Part shown: piece by piece, positions 1 to 13,317 of the stretch
Position numbering within the stretch: the first letter of the stretch is position 1
Layout: every line of letters starts with the position of its first letter
Source: Balanoglossus misakiensis
Taxonomy: Eukaryota; Hemichordata
DNA length: 64,000 nt
Reading direction: 5' to 3'
Assembly (NCBI GenBank): GCA_040954595.2
Contig: CM082592.2
Span: 434,001-498,000 of the forward strand
Notes under the pieces: model-generated
Databases searched by the model: none
Seen by the model: the letters and a program-made list of their open reading frames with translations, nothing else
Told to the model about the DNA's origin: nothing
Translations under genes and position numbers: made by a program

Positions 1-1348
1 TTAGCCAAGCCATGCCGTAGGAAATCTGACTTGATAAACGTTGCTAACGAACGCTAGTGTCTGTCATAGTGTGCCGGGGTTTTAGTCGAGCCAAGCCGTA
101 GGAGATCAGACTTGATCAACGTGGTCTCTGTACGCGTGTTTCTGCTCTAGAGTGCCGGGGCTTTATCCGAGCTATGCCGTAGAAAATCTGACTTGATCAC
201 CGTTGCTAACTTACGCTAGTGTCTGTCATATTGTGACGGAGATTTAGCCGAGCCAGGCCGTAGAAAAATCGACTTGTTCAACGTTACCAGTGTGCAACTG
301 TTTCTGCTCTAGAGTGTCAGGGTTTTAGCCGACTTGTGCTGTAGGAAATCTGAGTTGATGAACGGGAATTCAATGTTAGAAAACCCGTGTGTAAAGTATC
401 TCTACCCGTTTGAAACTAAGAAAAGAATTTATTCTTATTTATTTTGTAAAACAAGACAATTTTTCGAAAAAAAGTCGAAAATGGTAATTTTGTCTTGGGT
501 GATTCAAATTATACCGCCTTTTCTGGAATTTGCAGCACTTTTTAGAAGAGAACGACACTTCATGCTCCATAATATTTCCGAAAATGAAGAAAAGAGTTAA
601 TTTTTTATGATTTTTTAAAAAATTACCATTTTTGTCAAAATATGGCCAAAATGGCTATTTTTTCTTGAATTCCGTCAATATCTCTGCATTTTTGGAGTGG
701 TCGAAACGTTTAACATACAATCAACATGTCATATATGATCGGGGCACCAAATTCGAAGAACAAAGGTTTTTTTATTTTTTTTTCTAAAAATGACATTTTC
801 AAGGAAAATTTGGTAAAACGCAATTTTGTCTGCAGTGAGCCAAATTAGACGGTCTTTTGTGGAATTTGTATCGATATATACATACGAAGAGCATTCTATA
901 CTCCATCAGATTTCCGAAAATGTAGAAAAGGGTATTTTTTGTAATTTTGAAAAATTTTCCATTTTGACCAAATTGTGGCTAAAATTGTTATTTTCGTGTT
1001 GAATGCCGCCAGTGTCACTGCTTTTAAAAGTCATAAAAACTTTTAATATACAAGCAATTGTTTATATATGATCAGGTCACCGAATTAAAAAAATAAAGAA
1101 TGTTTTGCCTAAAAATGACCTTTTTGGTGCAAAAACGAATAAAACGCAATTTTGTATTAAATCAGCTCATTCAGAGTGCATTTTTATAATCAGCACCATT
1201 TTTACATATAATGGAAATTTCATACATCATCAGATATACAAATATGAAAAGATGATTTAGATTTTAGATGATTGTCCAAAATTAGCTGATATCTGATAAA
1301 TGTAGTATTGAACCGTTCTGTTTCTCCCCCCCCCCCCCTACATTATAT
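1..1348. repeat. Satellite unit 0 (partial)
   Basis: The window opens inside submonomer m7. m8, m9, m10, the junction monomer and a full AT block follow. The later AT block carries gaaaagggta and gatcggggc variants that recur in unit 11 (22325-22520), while the first part matches unit 17, so this unit is a mosaic. Confidence 0.9.
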
Positions 1349-3728
1349 GCGGTACGCCGATGTCACCTTACCCGGCAGTACTGCAGGCCGTGCCCCCAAC
1401 TAACGTCGGTGTTTGAAGCGCCCTGGTTAAATTCGGGCTTTCTCTATAAATTAACAGGCAATAATGCAGTCCTACCCGAACAAATGTCGAGTGTTGACCC
1501 GCTGTGACTTTCCCTCTTCGGTTTGCCCGACTTAGCCAACGTCTTTGTACTAGAGGGTCGGGTCTTTTGCCGAGCCAGGCCGAAGGAAATCAGACTTGAT
1601 CACCGTTGCTAACGAACGCTAGTGTCTGTCATGGTGTGCCGGGGTTTTAGTCGAACCAGGCCGTAGGAAATCTGACTTGATCAACGTGGTCAATGTACGC
1701 CTGTTTCTGCTCTAGAGTGCAGGGGCTTCAGCTGATCCAGGCCGTAGGAAACCCGACGTGATTACCGTTGTTAACTTACGCCAGTCTGTGTCCTATATAT
1801 AGTGCGGGGCATCAGCCGTGCCAGGCCTAAGGAAATGTGAGTAGATCAATGTGGTCTCTGTACGCGTGTTTCTGCTCTAGAATGCCAGGGCTTTAGCCAA
1901 GCCATGCCGTAGGAAATCTGACTTGATCAACGTTGCTAACGAACGCTAGTGTCTGTCATAGTGTGCCGGGGTTTTAGTCGAGCCAAGCCGTAGGAGATCT
2001 GACTTGATCATCGTGGTCAATGTACGCGTGTTTCCGCTCTAAAGTGCCGGGGCTTGAGCTAAACCAGGCCGTAGGAAATCCGACGTAATCACCGTTGATA
2101 ACTTATGCCAGTCTGTGTCATATAGAGCCGGTGCACCAGCGGAGTCACGCCGTAGGACATCTGACTTGATCAACGTGGTCAATGTACGCCTGTTTCTGCT
2201 CTAGAGTGCCGGGGCTTCAGCTGAGCCAGGCCGTAGGAAACCCGACGTGATTACCGTTGTTAACTTACGCCAGTCTGTGTCCTATATATAGTGCCGGGGC
2301 ATCAGCTGTGCCAGGCCGAAGGAAATGGGAGTAGATCAACGTGGTCTCTGTACGCGTGTTTCTGCTCTAGAGTGCCAGGGCTTTAGCCAAGCCATGCCGT
2401 AGGAAATCTGACTTGATCAACGTTGCTAACGAACGCTAGTGTCTGTCATAGTGTGCCGGGGTTTTAGTCGAGCCAAGCCGTCGGAGATCAGACTTGATCA
2501 ACGTGGTCTCTGTACGCGTGTTTCTGCTCTAGAGTGCCGGGGCTTTATCCCAGCCATGCCGTAGAAAATCTGACTTGATCACCGTTGCTAACGTGCGCTA
2601 GTGTCTGTCATATTGTGACGGAGATTTAGCCGAGCCAGGCCGTAGAAAAATCGACTTGTTCAACGTTACCAGTGTGCAACTGTTTCTGCTCTAGAGTGTC
2701 AGGGTTTTAGCCGACTTATGCTGTAGGAAATCTGAGTTGATGAATGAGAATTCAATGTTAAAAAACCTGTGTGGAAAGTGTCTCTACCCTTTTGAAACTA
2801 AGAAAATAATTTATTCTTATTTATTTTGTAAAAATCACAATTTTTCGAAAAAAAAGTCGAAAATGGTAATTTTGTCATGGGTGATTCAAATTATACCGCC
2901 TTTTCTGGAATTTGCAGCACTTTTTACAAGAGAACGACACTTCATGCTCCATAATATTTCCGAAAATGAAGAAAAGAGTTAATTTTTTATGATTTTTTAA
3001 AAATTTACCATGTTTGTCAAAATATGGCCAAAATGGCTATTTTTTCTTGAATTCCGTCAATATCTCTGCATTTTTGGAGTGGTCGAAAGTTTTAACATAC
3101 AATCAACATATCATATATGATCAGGGCGCCAAATTCGAAGAACAAAGGTTTTTTTTATTTTTTTTTATAAAAATGACATTTTCAAGGAAAATTTGGTAAA
3201 ACGCAATTTTGTCTGCAGTGAGCCAAATTGGCCGTTTTTTTGTGGAATTTGTATCGATATATGTATACGAAGAGCATTCTATACTCCATCAGATTTCCGA
3301 AAATGTAGAAAACAGGTATTTTTTGTAATTTTCAAAAATTTACCATTTTGACCGAATTGTGGCTAAAATTGTTATTTTCGTGTTGAATGCCGCCAGTGTC
3401 ACTGCTTTTAAAAGTCATTAAAACTTTTAACATACAAGCAATTGTTTATATATGATCAGGTCACCGAATTTAAAGAATAAAGAATGTTTTGCCTAAAAAT
3501 GACCTTTTTGGTGCAAAAACGAATAAAACGCAATTTTGTATTAAATCAGCTCATTCAGAGTGCATTTTTATAATCAGCACCATTTTTACATATAATGGAA
3601 ATTTCATACATCATCAGATATCCAAATATGAAAAGATGATTTACATTTTAGATGATTGTCAAAAATTAGCCGATATCTGATAAATGTAGTATTGAACCGT
3701 TCTGTTCCCCCCCCCCCCTACATTATAT
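1349..3728. repeat. Satellite unit 1, 2,380 bp, 14 submonomers
   Basis: Order read: m1, an m2/m4 hybrid, m5, m6, m7, an m8/m2 hybrid, then m3-m10. The extra four monomers explain the added length of about 330 bp. From about 1.8 kb to 3.3 kb it matches unit 21 at a constant offset of 39,023 bp. Confidence 0.88.
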
Positions 3729-5765
3729 GCGGTACGCTGATGTCAGCTTACCCGGCAGTACTGCAGGCCGTGCCCCCAAATAACGTCGGTGTTTGAAACG
3801 CCCTGGTTAAATTCGGGCTTTCTCTATAAATTGACAGGCAATAATGCAGTCCTACCGGAACAAATGTCGAGTGTTGACCCGCTGTGACTTTCCCTCTTCG
3901 GTTTGCCCGACTTAGCCAACGTCTTTGTACTAGAGTGTCGGGTCTTTTGCAGAGCCAGGCCGAAGGAAATCCCACTTGATCACCGTTGCTAACGAACGCT
4001 AGTGTCTGTCATGGTGTGCCGGGGTTTTAGTCGAGCCAGGCCGTAGGAGATCTGACTTGATCATCGTGGTCAATGTACGCGTGTTTCCGCTCTAAAGGGC
4101 CGGGGCTTCAGCTAAACCAGGCCGTAGGAAATCCGACGTAATCACCGTTGATAACTTACGCCAGTCTGTGTCATATAGAGCCGGTGCACCAGCCGAGTCA
4201 CGCCGTAGGAAATCTTACTTGATCAACGTGGTCAATGTACGCCTGTTTCTGCTCTAGAGTGCCGGGGCTTCAGCTGAGCCAGGCCGTGGGAAACCCGACG
4301 TGATTACCGTTGTTAACTTACGCCAGTTTGTGTCCTATATATAGTGCCGGGGCATCAGCCGTGCCAGGCCGAAGGAAATGTGAGTAGATCAACGTGGTCT
4401 CTGTACGCGTGTTTCTGCTCTAGAGTGCCAGGGCTTTAGCCAAGCCATGCCGTAGGAAATCTGACTTGATCTACGTTGCTAACGAACGCTAATGTCTGTC
4501 ATAGTGTGCCGGGGTTTTAGTCGAGCCAAGCCGTAGGAGATCAGACTTGATCAACGTGGTCTCTGTACGCGTGTTTCTGCTCTAGAGTGCCGGGGCTTTA
4601 TCCAAGCCATGCCGTAGAAAATCTGACTTGATCACCGTTGCTAACGTACGCTAGTGTCTGTCATATTGTGACGGAGATTTAGCCGAGCCAGGCCGTAGAA
4701 AAATCGACTTGTTCAACGTTACCAGTGTGCAACTGTTTCTGCTCTAGAGTGTCAGGGTTTTAGCCGACTTATGCTGTAGGAAATCTGAGTTGATGAACGG
4801 GAATTCAATGTTAGAAAACCCGTGTGGAAAGTATCTCTACCCGTTTGAAACTAAGAAAAGAATTTATTCTTATTTATTTTGTAAAAAAGACAATTTTTCG
4901 AAAAAAAGTCGAAAAATTGCAATTTTGTCTTGGGTGATTCAAATTATACCGCCTTTTCTGGAATTTGCAGCACTTTTTACAAGAGAACGACACTTCATGC
5001 TCCATAATATTTCCGAAAATGAAGAAAAGAGTTAATTTTTTATGATTTTTCAAAAATTTACCATTTTTGTCAAAATATGGCCAAAATGGCTATTTTTCTT
5101 GAATTCCGTCAATATCTCAGCATTTTTGGAGTGGTCGAGAGTTTTAACATACAATCAACATGTCATATATGATCAGGGCACCAAATTCGAAGAACAAAGG
5201 TTTTTTTTTTTTTTTTCTTAAAATGACATTTTCAAGGAAAATTTGGTAAAACGCAATTTTGTCTGCAGTGAGCCAAATTAGACGGTCTTTTGTGGAATTT
5301 GTATCGATATATACATACGAAGAGCATTCTACACTCCATCAGATTTCCGAAAATGTAGAAAACAGGTATTTTTTGTAAATTTCAAAAATTTACCATTTTG
5401 ACCAAATTGTGGCTAAAATTGTTATTTTCGTGATGAATGCCGCCAGTGTCACTGCTTTTAAAAGTCATAAAAACTTTTAACATACAAGCAATTGTTTATA
5501 TATGATCAGGTCACCGAATTAAAAAAATAAAGAATGTTTTGCCTAAAATGACCTTTTTGGTGCAAAAACGAATAAAACGCAATCTTGTATTAAATCAGTT
5601 CATTCAGAGTGCATGTTTTATAATAAGCACCATTTTTACATATAATGGAAATTTCATACATCATCAGATATCCAAATATGAAAAAATGATTTAGATTTTA
5701 GATGATTGTCCAAAATAAATGTAGTATTGAACCGTTCTGTCCCCCCCCCCCCTTTTACATTATAT
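3729..5765. repeat. Satellite unit 2, 2,037 bp, 10 submonomers
   Basis: Standard m1-m10 order. The usual ttagctgatatctaat just before the C-tract is missing near 5716. The later AT block shares variants with unit 12 (tacactccatcag, gtgatgaatgcc, ataataagcacc). Confidence 0.88.
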
Positions 5766-8309
5766 GCGGTACGCCGATGTCAGCTTACCCGGCAGTACTG
5801 CAGACCGTGCCCCCAAATAACGTCGGTGTTTGAAACGCCCTGGTTAAATTCGGGCTTTCTCTATAAATTGACAGGCAATAATGCAGTCCTACCCGAACAA
5901 ATGTCGAGTGTTGACCCGCTGTGACTTTCCCTCTTCGGTTTGCCCGACTTAGCCAACGTCTTTGTACTAATGTGTCGGGTCTTTTGCAGAGCCAGGCCGA
6001 AGGAAATCCGACTTGATCACCGTTGCTAACGAACGCTAGTGTCTGTCATGGTGTGCCGGGGTTTTAGTCGAGCCAGGCCGTAGGAGATCTGACTTGATCA
6101 TCGTGGTCAATGTACGCGTGTTTCCGCTCTAAAGTGCCGGGGCTTCAGCTAAACCATGCCGTAGGAAATCCGACGTAATCACCGTTGATAACTTACGCCA
6201 GTCTGTGTCATATAGAGCCGGTGCACCAGCCGAGTCACGCCGTAGGAAATCTGACTTGATCAACGTGGTCAATGTACGCCTGTTTCTGCTCTAGAGTGCC
6301 GGGGCTTCAGCTGAGCCAGGCCGTGGGAAACCCGACGTGATTACCGTTGTTAACTTACGCCAGTTTGTGTCCTATATATAGTGCCGGGGCATCAGCCGTG
6401 CCAGGCCGAAGGAAATGTGAGTAGATCAACGTGGTCTCTGTACGCGTGTTTCTGCTCTAGAGTGCCAGGGCTTTAGCCAAGCCATGCCGTAGGAAATCTG
6501 ACTTGATCACCGTTGCTAACGAACGCTAGTGTCTGTCATGGTGTGCCGGGGTTTTAGTCGAGCCAGGCCGTAGGAGATCTGACTTGATCATCGTGGTCAA
6601 TGTACGCGTGTTTCCGCTCTAAAGTGCCGGGGCTTCAGCTAAACCATGCCGTAGGAAATCCGACGTAATCACCGTTGATAACTTACGCCAGTCTGTGTCA
6701 TATAGAGCCGGTGCACCAGCCGAGTCACGCCGTAGGAAATCTGACTTGATCAACGTGGTCAATGTACGCCTGTTTCTGCTCTAGAGTGCCGGGGCTTCAG
6801 CTGAGCCAGGCCGTGGGAAACCCGACGTGATTACCGTTGTTAACTTACGCCAGTTTGTGTCCTATATATAGTGCCGGGGCATCAGCTGTGCCAGGCCGAA
6901 GGAAATGTGAGTAGATCAACGTGGTCTCTGTACGCGTGTTTCTGCTCTAGAGTGCCAGGGCTTTAGCCAAGCCATGCCGTAGGAAATCTGACTTGATCAA
7001 CGTTGCTAACGAACGCTAATGTCTGTCATAGTGTGCCGGGGTTTTAGTCGAGCCAAGCCGTAGGAGATCAGACTTGATCAACGTGGTCTCTGTACGCGTG
7101 TTTCTGCTCTAGAGTGCCGGGGCTTTATCCAAGCCATGCCGTAGAAAATCTGACTTGATCACCGTTGCTAACGTACGCTAGTGTCTGTCATATTGTGACG
7201 GAGATTTAGCCGAGCCAGGCCGTAGACAAATCGACTTGTTCAACGTTACCAGTGTGCAACTGTTTCTGCTCTAGAGTGTCAGGGTTTTAGCCGACTTATG
7301 CTGTAGGAAATCTGAGTTGATGAACGGGAATTCAATGTTAGAAAACCCGTGTGGAAAGTATCTCTACCCGTTTGAAACTAAGAAAAGAATTTATTCTTAT
7401 TTATTTTGTAAAAAAGACAATTTTTCGAAAAAAAGTCGAAAAATTGCAATTTTGTCTTGGGTGATTCAAATTATACCGCCTTTTTTTGGAATTTGCAGCA
7501 CTTTTTACAAGAGAACGACACTTCATGCTCCATAATATTTCCGAAAATGAAGAAAAGAGTTAATTTTTTATGATTTTTCAAAAATTTACCATTTTTGTCA
7601 AAATATGGCCAAAATGGCTATTTTTCTTGAATTCCGTCAATATCTCTGCATTTTTGGAGTGGTCGAGAGTTTTAACATACAATCAACATGTCATATATGA
7701 TCAGGGCACCAAAGTCGAAGAATAAAGGTTTTTTTATTTTTTTTTCTAAAAATGACATTTTCAAGGAAAATTTGGTAAAACGCAATTTTGTCTGCAGTGA
7801 GCCAAATTAGACGGTCTTTTGTGGAATTTGTATCGATATATACATACGAAGAGCATTCTATACTCTATCAGATTTCCGAAAATGTAGAAAACAGGTATTT
7901 TTTGTAATTTTCAAAAATTTACCATTTTGACCAAATTGTGGCTAAAATTGTTATTTTCGTGATGAATGCCGCCAGTGTCACTGCTTTTAAAAGTCATAAA
8001 AACTTTTAACATACAAGCAATTGTTTATATATGATCAGGTCACCGAATTAAAAATATAAAGAATGTTTTGCCTAAAAATGACCTTTTTGGTGCAAAAACG
8101 AATAAAACGCAATCTTGTATTAAATCAGTTCATTCAGAGGGCATGTTTTATAATAAGCACCATTTTTACATATAATGGAAATTTCATACATCATCAGATA
8201 TCCAAATATGAAAAAATGATTTAGATTTTAGATGATTGTCCAAAATTAGCTGATATCTAATAAATGTAGTATTGAACCGTTCTGTCCCCCCCCCCCCCTT
8301 ACATTATAT
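5766..8309. repeat. Satellite unit 3, 2,544 bp, 16 submonomers
   Basis: Reads m1-m6, an m7/m1 hybrid (6463-6543), then m2-m10 again. A six-monomer block is duplicated in register, which adds about 490 bp. Confidence 0.88.
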
Positions 8310-9706
8310 GCGGTACGCCGATGTCAGCTTACCCGGCAGTACTGCAGGCCGTGCCCCCAACTAACGTCGGTGTTTGGAACGCCCTGGTTAAATTCGGGCT
8401 TTCTCTATAAATTGACAAGCAATAATGCAGTCCTACCCGAACAAATGTCGAGTGTTGACCCGCTGTGACTTTCCCTCTTCGGTTTGCCCGACTTAGCCAA
8501 CGTCTTTGTACTAGAGTGTCGGGTCTTTTGCAGAGCCAGGCCGAAGGATATCCGACTTGATCACCGTTGCTAACGAACGCTAGTGTCTGTCATATTGTGA
8601 CGAGATTTAGCCGAGCCAGGCCGTAGAAAAATCGACTTGTTCAACGTTATCAGTGTGCAACTGTTTCTGCTCTAGAGTGTCAGGGTTTTAGCCGACTTAT
8701 GCTGTAGGAAATCTGAGTTGATGAACGGGAATTCAATGTTAGAAAACCCGTGTGGAAAGTATCTCTACCCGTTTGAAACTAAGAAAAGAATTTATTCTTA
8801 TTTATTTTTTAAAAAAGACAATTTTTCGAAAACAAGTCGAAAATGGTAATTTTGTCTTGGGTGATTCAAATTATACCACATTTTCTGGAATTTGCAGCAC
8901 TTTTTACAAGAGAACGACACTTCATGCTCCATAATATTTCCGAAAATGAAGAAAAGAGTTTATTTTTTATGATTTTTTAAAAATGTACCATTTTGTCAAA
9001 ATATGGCCAAAATGGCTATTTTTTCTTGAATTCCGTCAATATCTCTGCATTTTTGGAGTGGTCGAAAGTTTTAACATACAATCAACATGTCATATATGAT
9101 CAGGGCACCAAATTCGAAGAACGAAGGTTTTTTTATTTTATTTTTCTCAAAATGACATTTTCAAGGAAAATTTGGTAAAACGCAATTTTGTCTGCAGTGA
9201 GCCAAATTAGACGGTCTTTTGTGGAATTTGTATCGATATATATATATGAAGAGCATTCTATACTCCATCAGATTTCCGAAAATGTAGAAAACAGGTATTT
9301 TTTGTAAATTTCAAAAATTTACCATTTTGACCAAATTGTGGTTAATATTGTTATTTTCGTGTTGAATGCCGCCAGTGTCACTGCTTTTTAAAGTCATAAA
9401 AACTTTAAACATGCAAGCAATTGCTTATATATGATCAGACCACCGAATTAAAAAAATAAAGAATGTTTTGCCTAAAAATGACCTTTTTGGTGCAAAAACG
9501 AATAAAACGCAATTTTGTATTAAATCAGCTCATTCAGAGTGCATTTTTTATAATCAGCACCATTTTTACATATATTGGAAATTTCATACATCATCAGATA
9601 TCCAAATATGAAAAAATGATTTAGATTTTAGATGATTGTCCAAAATTAGCTGATATCTAATAAATGTAGTATTGAACCGTTCTGTCCCCCCCCCCTTACA
9701 TTATAT
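8310..9706. repeat. Satellite unit 4, 1,397 bp, 2 submonomers
   Basis: The shortest GC block: one m1/m9 hybrid (8517-8597) and m10. Eight monomers are absent compared with unit 15, which otherwise shares its C-block and AT-block variants at an offset of about 21.4 kb. Confidence 0.88.
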
Positions 9707-11260
9707 GCGGTACGCCGATGTCAGCTTACCCGGCAGTACTGCAGGCCGTGCCCCCAAATAACGTCGGTGTTTGAAACGCCCTGGTTAAATTCGGGCTTTC
9801 TCTATAAATTGACAGGCAATAATGCAGTCCTACCCGAACAAATGTCGAGTGTTGACCCGCTGTGACTTTCCCTCTTCGGTTTGCCCGACTTAGCCAACGT
9901 CTTTGTACTAATGTGTCGGGTCTTTTGCAGAGCCAGGCCGAAGGAAATCCGACTTGATCACCGTTGCTAACGAACGCTAGTGTCTGTCATGGTGTGCCGG
10001 GGTTTTAGTCGAGCCAGGCCGTAGGAGATCTGACTTGATCATCGTGGTCAATGTACGCGTGTTTCCGCTATAAAGTGCCGGGGCTTCAGCTAAACCATGC
10101 CGTAGGAAATCCGACGTAATCACCGTTGATAACTTACGCCAGTCTGTGTCATATAGAGCCGGTGCACCAGCCGAGTCACGCCGTAGGAAATCTGACTTGA
10201 TCAACGTGGTCAATGTACGCCTGTTTCTGCTCTAGAGTGCCGGGGCTTCAGCTGAGCCAGGCCGTAGGAAACCCGACGTGATTACCGTTGTTAACTTACG
10301 CCAGTCTGTGTCCTATATATAGTGCCGGGGCATCAGCCGTGCCAGGCCGAAGGAAATGTGAGTAGATCAACGTGGTCTCTGTACGCGTGTTTCTGCTCTA
10401 GAGTGCCGGGGCTTTATCCAAGCCATGCCGTAGAAAATCTGACTTGATCACCGTTGCTAACGTACGATAGTGTCTGTCATATTGTGACGGAGATTTAGCC
10501 GAGCCAGGCCGTAGAAAAATCGACTTGTTCAACGTTACCAGTGTGCAACTGTTTCTGCTCTAAAGTCTCAGGGTTTTAGCCGACTTATGCTGTAGGAAAT
10601 CTGAGTTGATGAACGGGAATTCAATGTTAGAAAACCCGTGTGGAAAGTATCTCTACCCGTTTGAAACTAAGAAAAGAATTTATTCTTATTTTTTTTCTAA
10701 AAATGACATTTTCAAGGAAAATTTGGTAAAACGCAATTTTGTCTGCAGTGAGCCAAATTAGACGGTCTTTTGTGGAATTTGTATCGATATATACATGCGA
10801 AGAGCATTCTATACTCCATCAGATTTCAGAAAATGTAGAAAACATGTATTTTTTGTAATTTTCAAAAATTTACCATTTTGACCAAATTGTGGCTAAAATT
10901 GTTATTTTCGTGTTGAATGCCGCCAGTGTCACTGATTTTAAAAGTCATAAAAATTTTCAACATACAAGCAATTGTTTATATATGATCAGGTCACCGAATT
11001 AAAAAAATAAAGAATGTTTTGCCTAAAAATGACCTTTTTGGTGCAAAAACGAATAAAACGCAATTTTGTATTAAATCAGCTCATTCAGAGTGCATTTTTT
11101 ATAATCAGCACCATTTTTACATATATTGGAAATTTCATACATCATCAGATATCCAAATATGAAAAAATGATTTAGATTTTAGATGATTGTCCAAAATTAG
11201 CTGATATTTAATAAATGTAGTAATGAACCGTTTCGTCCCCCCCCCCCCCCTACATTATAT
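9707..11260. repeat. Satellite unit 5, 1,554 bp, AT-deleted variant
   Basis: Eight submonomers (m7 and m8 absent). The AT block has lost about 335 bp: ttcttattt runs directly into the second AT subrepeat (ctaaaaatga at 10697). Units 16 and 20 share the same junction. Confidence 0.9.
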
Positions 11261-13317
11261 GCGGTACGCCGATGTCAGCTTACCCGGCAGTACTGCAGGC
11301 CGTGCCCCCAACTAACGTCGGTGTTTGAAACGCCCTGGTTAAATTCGGGCTTTCTCTATAAATTGACAAGCAATAATGCAGTCCTACCCGACCAAATGTC
11401 GAGTGTTGACCCGCTGTGACTTTCCCTCTTCGGTTTGCCCGACTTAGCCAACGTCTTTGTACTAATGTGTCGGGACTTTTGCAGAGCCAGGCCGAAGGAA
11501 ATCCGACTTGATCACCGTTGCTAACGAACGCTAGTGTCTGTCATGGTGTGCCGGGGTTTAGTCGAGCCAGGCCGTAGGAGATCTGACTTGATCATCGTGG
11601 TCAATGTACGCGTGTTTCCGCTCTAAAGTGCCGGGGCTTCAGCTAAACCAGGCCGTAGGAAATCCGACGTAATCACCGTTGATAACTTACGCCAGTCTGT
11701 GTCATATAGAGCCGGTGCACCAGCCGAGTCACGCCGTAGGAAATCTGACTTGATCAACGTGGTCACTGTACGCCTGTTTCTGCTCTAGAGTGCCGGGGCT
11801 TCATCTGAGCCAGGCCGTAGGAAACCCGACGTGATTACCGTTGTTAACTTACGCCAGTCTGTGTCCTATATATAGTGCCGGGGCATCAGCCGTGCCAGGC
11901 CGAAGGAAATGTGAGTAGATCAACGTGGTCTCTGTACGCGTGTTTCTGCTCTAGAGTGCCAGGGCTTTAGCCAAGCCATGCCGTAGGAAATCTGACTTGA
12001 TCAACGTTGCTAACGAACGCTAGTGTCTGTCATAGTGTGCCGGGGTTTTAGTCGAGCCAAGCCGTAGGAGATCAGACTTGATCAACGTGGTCTCTGTACG
12101 CGTGTTTCTGCTCTAGAGTGCCGGGGCTTTATCCGAGCTATGCCGTAGAAAATCTGACTTGATCACCGTTGCTAACTTACGCTAGTGTCTGTCATATTGT
12201 GACGGAGATTTAGCCGAGCCAGGCCGTAGAAAAATCGACTTGTTCAACGTTACCAGTGTGCAACTGTTTCTGCTCTAGAGTGTCAGGGTTTTAGCCGACT
12301 TGTGCTGTAGGAAATCTGAGTTGATGAACGGGAATTCAATGTTAGAAAACCCGTGTGTAAAGTATCTCTACCCGTTTGAAACTAAGAAAAGAATTTATTC
12401 TTATTTATTTCGTAAACAAGACAATTTTTCGAAAAAAAGTCGAAGATGGTAATTTTGTCTTCGATGATTCAAATTATACCGCCTTTTCTGGAATTTACAG
12501 CACTTTTTACAAGAGAAGGACACTTCATGCTCCATAATATTTCCGAAAATGAAGAAAAGAGTTAATTTTTTATGATTTTTTAAAAATTTTCCATTTTTGT
12601 CAAAATATGGCCAAAATGGCTATTTTTTCTTGAATTCCGTCAATATCTCTGCATTTTTGGAGTGGTCGAAAGTCTTAACATACAATCAACATGTCATATA
12701 TGATCAGGGCACCAAATTCGAAGAACAAAGGTTTTTTTTATTTTTTTTTCTAAAATAGACATTTTCAAGGAAAATTTGTTAAAACGCAATTTTGTCTGCA
12801 GTGAGCCTAATTAGACGGTCTTTTGTGGAATTTGTATAGATATATACATACGAAGAGCATTCTATACTCCATCAGATTTCCGAAAATGTAGAAAACAGGT
12901 ATTTTTTGTAATTTTCAAAAATTTACCATTTTGACCAAATTGTGGCTAAAATTGTTATTTTCGTGTTGAATGCCGCCAGTGTCACTGCTTTTAAAAGTCA
13001 TAAAAACTTTCAACATACAAGCAATTTTTTATATATAATCAGGTCACCGAATTAATAAAATAAAGAATGTTTTGCCTAAAAATGACCTTTTTGGTGAAAA
13101 AACGAATAAAACGCAATTTTGTATTAAATCAGCTCATTCAGAGTGCATTTTTTATAATCAGCACCATTTTTACATATAATGGAAATTTCATACATCATCA
13201 GATATCCAAATATGAAAAAATGATTTAGATTTTAGATGATTGTCCAAAATTAGCTGATATCTAATAAATGTAGTATTGAACCGTTCTGTTCCCCCCCCCC
13301 CCCCCCCTACACTATAT
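11261..13317. repeat. Satellite unit 6, 2,057 bp, 10 submonomers
   Basis: Standard order. It carries a one-T-shorter ccggggtttagtc in m2, cttcatctgagcc in m5 and gtcactgtacg in m4, all shared with units 17 and 21. The AT block has a tcttcgatgattc variant seen again only in unit 7. Confidence 0.88.

Noticed and set aside
1549-3000. CRISPR-like appearance of regularly spaced repeats
   Set aside because: The 81-mers are directly adjacent and diverged along their whole length, with no constant repeat and unique spacer pattern, and the context is eukaryotic.
3748-3975. Minus-strand frames through C-block and 81-mers (also 9977-10213 and 48112-48309)
   Set aside because: They are open by chance in one unit only. 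81 is a multiple of three, so any open stretch in an 81-mer tends to repeat without being coding.
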